In this document: positions 6,633 to 9,767 of the stretch, piece by piece
Position numbering within the stretch: the first letter of the stretch is position 1
Layout: every line of letters begins with the position of its first letter
Source of the DNA: Halobacteriales archaeon QH_10_65_19
Lineage (GTDB): Archaea; Halobacteriota; Halobacteria; Halobacteriales; Haloarculaceae
DNA: 9,767 nt
Direction of reading: 5' to 3'
Assembly (NCBI GenBank): GCA_003022085.1
Contig: PXQK01000056.1
Location: 1 to 9,767, forward strand
The notes under the pieces: model-generated
Databases searched by the model: none
Told to the model about the DNA's origin: nothing
Seen by the model: only the letters and a program-made list of their open reading frames with translations
Made by a program: the position numbers and the translations under genes

Positions 6633-6655
6633 GGTACAGAGTCACGCACGACCGT
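6633..6655. repeat. Dispersed 23-bp repeat, copy 2
   Basis: This is an exact copy of 4128-4150. To the right it continues with ATGA, which matches in inverted form the TCATA before the short copy at 4047-4058. This copy therefore carries both flanks that are split between the two copies near 4.1 kb. It lies about 50 nt after the MutS-like stop codon and about 170 nt before the Orc start. Confidence 0.8.
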
Positions 6656-6791
6656 ATGAAGGTGATTACGAACGAGTCCACGAGGTGAAGCACACCGCCG
6701 AGTCGGTGGCGGGACCACGACCGTCCGTTTCGGGTCGAGATTCCGCCGTTTCGTCCCCGACAACGGCAGGATACGCGCAGGATCGGCCCCA

Positions 6792-6823
6792 ATACGTTTA
6801 AGTGTCGGGACAAGCTCGGTGAA
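6792..6823 (+). promoter_or_regulatory. Promoter and ribosome-binding site of the Orc gene
   Basis: ATACGTTTAAG (about 6792-6802) is a good haloarchaeal TATA box about 26-30 nt before the ATG at 6828. GGTGA at 6819-6823 is a possible Shine-Dalgarno, although a leaderless message is equally compatible. Both favour the ATG at 6828 over the GTG at 6819, which would add only three residues and overlap that site. Confidence 0.55.
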
Positions 6824-6827
6824 AGTA

Positions 6828-7955
6828 ATGGCGGACAATCCCGAGGAGGACATGCTGTCGTGGGACGAGTCCGTGTTCAGAAACGAGCACGTCTTCGAGA
6901 TCGACTACGTGCCGGAGACGTTTCTCCACCGCGAGAGCCAGATGGAGAGCCTGAAGTACGCCTTGAAGCCGGCAGTGCGGGGGTCGCGGCCGCTGAACGT
7001 CGTCGCCCAGGGTCCCCCCGGGACTGGCAAGACGACCGCGGTCCAGATCCTCTTTGACGAGCTGCGCGCCCAGACGGACATCCAGGCGGTGCGGGTCAAC
7101 TGTCAGGTCAACTCGACGCGGTACGCGGTGTTCTCCCGGCTGTTCGAGGGCGTGTTTGACTACGAGCCCCCGTCCTCGGGTATCTCCTTCAAGAAGCTGT
7201 TCTCGCAGGTGACCGACAGGCTCGTCGAGGACGACGAGGTGCTCGTGGTCGCCCTGGACGACGTGAACTACCTCTTCTACGAGTCGGAGGCCTCCGACAC
7301 GCTGTACTCGCTGCTGCGTGCACACGAGGAGCAGGGCGGGTCGAAGATCGGCGTGATCGTCGTCTCCTCGGACCTGAACCTGGACATCATCGAGGCGCTG
7401 GACGGCCGGGTCCAGAGCGTGTTCCGGCCCGAGGACGTCTACTTCCCGAAGTACGACGAGCCGGCGGTCGTCGAAATCCTCGAGGAGCGGGTCAAGCGGG
7501 GGTTCCACGACGGAGTCGTCGGCCCGCCGGTGCTGGACCGCGTCGGTGAACTGACCGCCGAGCAGGGCGGCGACCTCCGGGTCGGTATCGACCTGCTCCG
7601 GCGGGCCGGCCTCAACGCCGAGATGCGCGCCAGTCGGACCGTCGAGCGCCAGGACGTCGAGGAGGCATACGACACCTCGAAGTACGTCCACCTCTCGCGC
7701 CGGCTGGGCGAACTCTCCGAGTCCGAAGCCGCACTCGTCGAGGTGATCGCGGAACACAACGGCGAACAGGCCGGCGCTATCTACGACGCGTTCAACGACC
7801 GGACCGGCCTCGGGTACACCCGCTACTCCGAGATCATCAACAAGACCGACCAGCTGGGGATCATCGACGCCACCTACACCGACGTCGACGGCCGTGGCCG
7901 CTCCCGCGAACTGTCGCTGAACTACGACGCCGACGCCGTGATCGAACGGCTGTAG
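6828..7955 (+). CDS. orc: Orc1/Cdc6-family replication initiator paralogue, 375 aa
   Basis: This AAA+ ATPase belongs to the archaeal origin-recognition family, whose members bind origin DNA and load MCM. It has Walker A GPPGTGKTT (62-70), Walker B VVALDDVNYL (140-149), a sensor-1 region VIVVSSDLN (176-184), a sensor-2-like GGDLRVGIDLLRRAG (247-261) and a C-terminal winged helix (about 295-375) with GLGYTRYSEIINKTDQLG. The second Walker B acid is Asp145 instead of the usual Glu, and sensor 2 has GDLR instead of the common GDAR. At 375 aa it is at the short end for haloarchaeal Orc proteins. Haloarchaea carry many orc paralogues, and those lacking a neighbouring set of recognition boxes are often not the main initiators. 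No such boxes are visible here. It may therefore be an auxiliary initiator or a transcriptional regulator. Confidence 0.93.
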   Translation: MADNPEEDMLSWDESVFRNEHVFEIDYVPETFLHRESQMESLKYALKPAVRGSRPLNVVAQGPPGTGKTTAVQILFDELRAQTDIQAVRVNCQVNSTRYAVFSRLFEGVFDYEPPSSGISFKKLFSQVTDRLVEDDEVLVVALDDVNYLFYESEASDTLYSLLRAHEEQGGSKIGVIVVSSDLNLDIIEALDGRVQSVFRPEDVYFPKYDEPAVVEILEERVKRGFHDGVVGPPVLDRVGELTAEQGGDLRVGIDLLRRAGLNAEMRASRTVERQDVEEAYDTSKYVHLSRRLGELSESEAALVEVIAEHNGEQAGAIYDAFNDRTGLGYTRYSEIINKTDQLGIIDATYTDVDGRGRSRELSLNYDADAVIERL

Positions 7956-8036
7956 GCCGGGAGCAGCCGGATCGAGCGCGACGAGCGTGACGGCGTCGGT
8001 GCCCGTCCGGACCGTCGTCGCCAGCGTCGCCGCGGG

Positions 8037-8813
8037 TCACTCTAGCGCGTCGACGGTCCGGTCGGCCCACTCCACGGCGAAGTCGGGGCCGTGGTCGAGG
8101 TACACCTCGGCGTCGAGCGCGTCGAACGGCCGTGGGATCTCGCCGGCGTGTTTGATCGCGCTGCAGGCGAGTTCGGCCCCGTCGGTAAACGATGTCTCGC
8201 CGCGGGCGATGGCTCCGGGGAGAGCCCCGAGGCGGTCCTCGATGCGGTCGCCGGCGTCGAGCCACGCCTCGAACAGGTCGCCATCCCAGCCGGCGAACGC
8301 CTCCCGGGTCTGCAGCCCCAGGTAGGCGTCGTAGCAGGCGGCCGCAAGCTGGTAGGTCTCGACGGAGGAGAGCGTCGGCTCGGTCGCGGCGGCAAACGCC
8401 GGGTACTGGTCGCCGAAAAACCCCAGGAACTGCTCGGGGACGTCCAGCCCCACCTGGACGAGTGCCTCCGCGACCAGAAACTCGGTGAAGGCGTCCGGCG
8501 AACCCTCCAGGCGGGGCTTGCACAGCACCACCGGCGGCTCCGTCTGTCGGGTCCAGGCGACGCTGCCGTCGCCCGGCATCCCGACAGTGAGGTCGGGGCC
8601 GGCGTACCGCCGGAGTACCGACGGCGCGTCCGGCGGGAGCCACGCCTCCGGGTGCGACAGGGGGTCCAGCCGGTCGGTGACCAGCGACAGCTCCTCGGCC
8701 TGGGCGGCGGGAAGCGTCTCGAAGTCGCTCCCGCAGTCAAGCACGAGCGTCCCGGCTGCGTACTCCGCACGGACCGATTCCAGCGACGACGACAGCGTGC
8801 GTTCGGTGAACAT
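8037..8813 (-). CDS. Uncharacterised haloarchaeal protein, 258 aa
   Basis: The protein is soluble, acidic and without signal peptide. It begins MFTERTLSSSLESVRAEY and includes AWLPPDAPSVLRRYAGPD (58-75), VGMPGDGSVAWTRQ (77-90), PPVVLCKPRLEGSPDAFTEF (93-112), an all-helical middle rich in Ala, and a C-terminal 'AIKHAGEIPRPFDALDAEVY' stretch. I recognise the look of a conserved haloarchaea-only family of unknown function, but cannot attach an activity. It has no metal-binding or nucleotide-binding motif. Its ATG overlaps the stop codon of the upstream 29-aa peptide by one base (TGATG), which implies translational coupling and favours this start over the longer frame reaching to 8966. It converges with the Orc gene, with 81 nt between the ends and no clear terminator. 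Confidence 0.8.
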   Translation of the reverse strand: MFTERTLSSSLESVRAEYAAGTLVLDCGSDFETLPAAQAEELSLVTDRLDPLSHPEAWLPPDAPSVLRRYAGPDLTVGMPGDGSVAWTRQTEPPVVLCKPRLEGSPDAFTEFLVAEALVQVGLDVPEQFLGFFGDQYPAFAAATEPTLSSVETYQLAAACYDAYLGLQTREAFAGWDGDLFEAWLDAGDRIEDRLGALPGAIARGETSFTDGAELACSAIKHAGEIPRPFDALDAEVYLDHGPDFAVEWADRTVDALE

Positions 8814-8902
8814 CAGACCAGCGCCATGTTCACGACCATTGCGACCCCGATTACCAGCGAGAGGACGGTCGTTGCGAGAAGGATCTTGGTCGACGGACTC
8901 AT
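8813..8902 (-). CDS. 29-aa single-helix membrane peptide
   Basis: On the minus strand an ATG at 8902 opens a 30-codon frame (MSPSTKILLATT, then a hydrophobic run VLSLVIGVAMVV, then NMALV and TGA). It is one transmembrane helix with a Lys near the N-terminus. The stop overlaps the ATG of the 258-aa gene as TGATG. A T-rich box on the minus strand (CTTTTTGTC, about 8926-8934) lies about 28 nt before the ATG, so this peptide is the first, leaderless cistron of the operon. Its position under the promoter and the tight overlap are the arguments that it is real. It is too short for standard gene finders, and I know no family for it. Confidence 0.65.
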   Translation of the reverse strand: MSPSTKILLATTVLSLVIGVAMVVNMALV

Positions 8903-8923
8903 ACCCACGCGTTCGTGCGGCGA

Positions 8924-8936
8924 CGACAAAAAGACT
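8924..8936 (-). promoter_or_regulatory. TATA-like promoter of the 29-aa / 258-aa operon
   Basis: The minus-strand GTCTTTTTGTCG is the only A/T-rich run in the 97-nt gap before the ferredoxin stop codon. It lies about 28 nt before the ATG at 8902, the distance of a leaderless haloarchaeal promoter. Confidence 0.5.
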
Positions 8937-8999
8937 CAGCCTTCGAACAGGCGGGGCGAACGCCACTGCCGGAATGGAGGCCGGACCCGACGAGCCCCG

Positions 9000-9245
9000 T
9001 CACGGAACGAGCTGGTCACCGTCGTCGTCGTAGACGGTGATGGCGTCAACGGGGCAGGTGCGGGCCGCGAACTTCGCGTCCATCTCGGCCTCTTCTGGGA
9101 CCTCGCGGACGAAGATGTCCTCCTCACGCTCCTCGCTGTCGGCCAGGACCGCCTTGCCGGCCTCCTCGTCTTTCTCGAAGGCCTCCCACTCGCGGACGCA
9201 CTGAAACATGCCGATACAGGTGTCGCGGTCGAACTCGACTCTCAT
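9000..9245 (-). CDS. fer: Small ferredoxin with a three-Cys cluster motif, 81 aa
   Basis: This belongs to the small one-cluster ferredoxins: 'MRVEFDRDTCIGMFQCV' at the N-terminus and 'ARTCPVDAITVYD' near the C-terminus. It carries electrons in the cytoplasm for an unidentified partner. Only three Cys are present: Cys10, Cys16 and Cys64. The usual C-x2-C/D-x2-C pattern has Met13 in the middle position, so a [3Fe-4S] cluster or a [4Fe-4S] cluster with an unusual fourth ligand is expected. The central region (EWEAFEKDEEAGKAVLADSE) and the acidic surface are typical of haloarchaeal relatives. The gene appears monocistronic: the downstream operon has its own promoter. A 15-bp element at 9271-9285 covers the expected promoter position and is repeated in inverted orientation toward trpS. 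Confidence 0.88.
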   Translation of the reverse strand: MRVEFDRDTCIGMFQCVREWEAFEKDEEAGKAVLADSEEREEDIFVREVPEEAEMDAKFAARTCPVDAITVYDDDGDQLVP

Positions 9246-9270
9246 ACCGGCGGTTGGATCGCAGCCATCT

Positions 9271-9285
9271 TAGTGATTGTTGTGA
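9271..9285 (-). promoter_or_regulatory. Promoter-region element of the ferredoxin gene (inverted-repeat copy A)
   Basis: On the minus strand this reads TCACAACAATCACTA, continuing AGATGG, and sits 26-40 nt before the ferredoxin ATG, where BRE and TATA are expected. The same 15 bases occur on the plus strand at 9365-9379. Inside the element TCAC is repeated with a 9-bp pitch (TCAC-AACAA-TCAC), so a regulator binding a direct repeat is possible. Confidence 0.5.
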
Positions 9286-9364
9286 GTATTTTCGGCACCA
9301 CATCGCAGTAGCGGCGGTTTCACGGCCCGAAACTGGCGTCTGGCGAATACCCGGTGGTAACGAG

Positions 9365-9379
9365 TCACAACAATCACTA
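9365..9379 (+). promoter_or_regulatory. Inverted-repeat copy B of the ferredoxin promoter element
   Basis: TCACAACAATCACTA here is identical to copy A read on the other strand, with 79 nt between them. It points toward trpS and continues CAAAGG. Outside the 15 bases the flanks differ, so it is not a simple recent duplication of a longer piece. It may be a shared regulator site for the divergent genes or an upstream promoter of the trpS leader. Confidence 0.5.
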
Positions 9380-9450
9380 CAAAGGCGTGGTGGGTGGGGC
9401 ACAGCGGACCGGGCGTCGTCGCTGACTTCCGGACCGGTCGGAACAACAAC

Positions 9451-9474
9451 GGTTAAGTAGCTGCTATCAGCTAC
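9451..9474 (+). promoter_or_regulatory. Promoter of the trpS leader with overlapping perfect dyad
   Basis: GGTTAAG at 9451-9457 is a typical haloarchaeal TATA box. Transcription should start about 25 nt downstream, at about 9480-9483. The dyad GTAGCTG (9457-9463) / CAGCTAC (9468-9474) around CTAT fills the space between TATA and start. A repressor bound there would block RNA polymerase, so it is an operator candidate. No other TATA-like box is visible at the right distance before the trpS ATG at 9648 (9615-9628 is GC-rich), so the trpS message should carry a leader of about 165 nt. Confidence 0.6.
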
Positions 9475-9478
9475 GTCC

Positions 9479-9627
9479 GGGCATGCAGTCCGCTCCCGGT
9501 CGCTGGCGCTGGGCAACCCCTCCGGGAGTGGACAGTATCGCGTTCGGGCGGTGACGGGCCTCACCCGCCCCCGCCGGGGTGGTGCTCCCTGCTCCTTCTC
9601 GATGGCGTCGCTCGCTGACTGATGCCC
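9479..9627 (+). promoter_or_regulatory. Structured trpS leader RNA with competing hairpins
   Basis: Hairpin I: GTCCGCTCCCGG (9488-9499) pairs with CCGGGAGTGGAC (9522-9533) with one G-U, and after an A-A mismatch four more pairs extend it (9483-9486 with 9535-9538). Hairpin II: GGGCGGTGA (9546-9554) pairs with TCACCCGCCC (9561-9570), one C bulged. Hairpin III: CACC (9562-9565) pairs with GGTG (9581-9584) and CCCC (9568-9571) with GGGG (9576-9579). It is followed by the pyrimidine-rich 9585-9600. II and III share 9562-9570 and cannot coexist. A long-range pairing of GGGCAT (9479-9484) with ATGCCC (9622-9627) is also possible. The pyrimidine tract is not strongly U-rich, so termination is uncertain. 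Control of trpS translation is an alternative. Confidence 0.5.
9483..9554 (+). CDS. Candidate Trp-rich leader peptide of trpS, 23 aa
   Basis: An ATG at 9483 lies 27-30 nt after the TATA box, the position of a leaderless start. It opens a frame of 23 codons ending in TGA at 9552-9554. The peptide contains APGRWRWATPP (residues 4-14), with Trp encoded by UGG at codons 8 (9504-9506) and 10 (9510-9512). Two Trp in 23 residues is well above the roughly one per hundred typical of proteins, although chance is not excluded in GC-rich DNA. Both Trp codons fall in the loop of the hairpin 9488-9533, and the stop codon falls in the 5' arm of the hairpin 9546-9570. Its place before a Trp-tRNA synthetase gene suggests that it senses charged tRNA-Trp by ribosome stalling, as in bacterial trp attenuation. 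No counterpart known to me has been described in archaea. Confidence 0.5.
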   Translation: MQSAPGRWRWATPPGVDSIAFGR

Positions 9628-9647
9628 ACGACCACACCACCACACCA

Positions 9648-9767
9648 ATGTCGACAGACGAGTTCACCGTCACGCCGTACGCCGTCGAGGGCGAGGTCGA
9701 CTACGACCGCCTCCTCGACCGGTTCGGCGCGGACGAACTGACTGACGAACAGCGCGCAAAGTTCCCC
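9648..9767 (+). CDS. trpS: Tryptophanyl-tRNA synthetase, N-terminal 40 codons
   Basis: Only the first 40 residues are in the window: MSTDEFTVTPYAVEGEVDYD, then RLLDRFGADELTDEQRAKFP. This is the characteristic N-terminus of haloarchaeal TrpRS, with the archaeal/eukaryal-type segment 'VTPYxVeGxvDYdrLlxrFGa' before the catalytic Rossmann fold. The enzyme charges tRNA-Trp with tryptophan in the cytoplasm. The class I HIGH and KMSKS motifs lie beyond the window, so activity cannot be judged. The ATG has no Shine-Dalgarno (CACACCA precedes it) and no TATA box 25 nt upstream, so it is probably translated from the long leader transcript starting near 9480. The frame stays open upstream to at least the GTG at 9582, but those codons look non-coding. 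Haloarchaea often have two trpS genes, and which one this is cannot be told. Confidence 0.88.
   Translation, partial: MSTDEFTVTPYAVEGEVDYDRLLDRFGADELTDEQRAKFP

Larger units (their letters stand above)
6582..6827. other. Intergenic region between the MutS-like and Orc genes
   Basis: This 246-nt gap has no supported gene. It contains a short stem CGCGT-GCTA-ACGCG at 6607-6620 just after the MutS-like stop codon, the dispersed repeat at 6633-6655, two direct copies of CCGTTTCG at 6725-6732 and 6746-6753 (21-bp pitch), and the Orc promoter. No array of origin-recognition boxes and no long A/T-rich unwinding element is visible, so there is no good evidence for a replication origin here. Confidence 0.5.

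Noticed and set aside
6582..6827. Replication origin beside the Orc gene
   Set aside because: No set of inverted origin-recognition boxes with G-runs and no long A/T-rich stretch is visible. The presence of an orc gene alone is not enough, because haloarchaea have many orphan copies.
9582..9647. In-frame upstream GTG start for trpS
   Set aside because: It would add 22 residues of non-conserved, Arg/Thr/Pro/His-rich sequence before the recognised TrpRS N-terminus, and there is no Shine-Dalgarno or TATA box at the right distance.
9467..9673. Minus-strand frame ending in a GGVAQRQ-like peptide, often a sign of a tRNA gene read as protein
   Set aside because: I looked on both strands for a cloverleaf with acceptor, D, anticodon and T arms and a GTTCRA-type T loop and found none. 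The palindromic pairing here is better explained by the trpS leader hairpins.

Overview
The window looks like chromosomal DNA of a haloarchaeon (class Halobacteria). It is GC-rich, its proteins are very acidic (Asp/Glu) and poor in Lys. Promoters show short A/T-rich boxes about 25-30 nt before starts, giving leaderless or nearly leaderless messages. It carries archaeal families: Orc1/Cdc6, an archaeal MutS-like ATPase with a helix-hairpin-helix, Tat lipoproteins and a haloarchaeal-type TrpRS. No rRNA, tRNA or CRISPR array was seen.

Layout. 1-518: no intact gene, only remains that look like an IS200/IS605 (TnpB) element plus two strong hairpins. 519-1007 (-): small exported or anchored protein of lower GC. 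1198-2238 (+): Tat-exported lipoprotein with FN3-like and two FxLYD-like domains. 2213-2398 (-): broken CBS-domain-like fragment. 2555-2740 (+): two-helix membrane protein. 2763-3899 (-): thiolase with a dyad beside its promoter. 3900-4151: intergenic, with one direct/inverted repeat family. 4152-4397 (-): small acidic beta-rich protein. 4545-6581 (+): MutS-related ATPase. 6582-6827: intergenic, with a further copy of the repeat. 6828-7955 (+): Orc1/Cdc6 paralogue. 8037-8902 (-): two-gene operon of a 29-aa membrane peptide, too short for ordinary gene calling, overlapping a 258-aa haloarchaeal protein. 9000-9245 (-): small ferredoxin with only three Cys. 9246-9647: long divergent control region. 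9648-end (+): start of tryptophanyl-tRNA synthetase.

The most interesting part is the leader of trpS. A TATA box at 9451-9457 is followed by a perfect dyad and, 27-30 nt after the box, by an ATG opening a 23-codon reading frame. Codons 8 and 10 of that frame are both UGG (Trp). The Trp codons lie in the loop of a long hairpin. The stop codon lies in the 5' arm of a second hairpin, whose 3' arm competes with a third, GC-rich hairpin followed by a pyrimidine tract. This has the logic of ribosome-mediated tryptophan attenuation, upstream of a Trp-tRNA charging enzyme, in an archaeon. It is inferred from one sequence and needs comparative and experimental support.

The DNA-transaction genes (MutS-like, Orc) are codirectional, but a 246-nt gap and a separate TATA box suggest separate promoters. 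Most other genes appear monocistronic.
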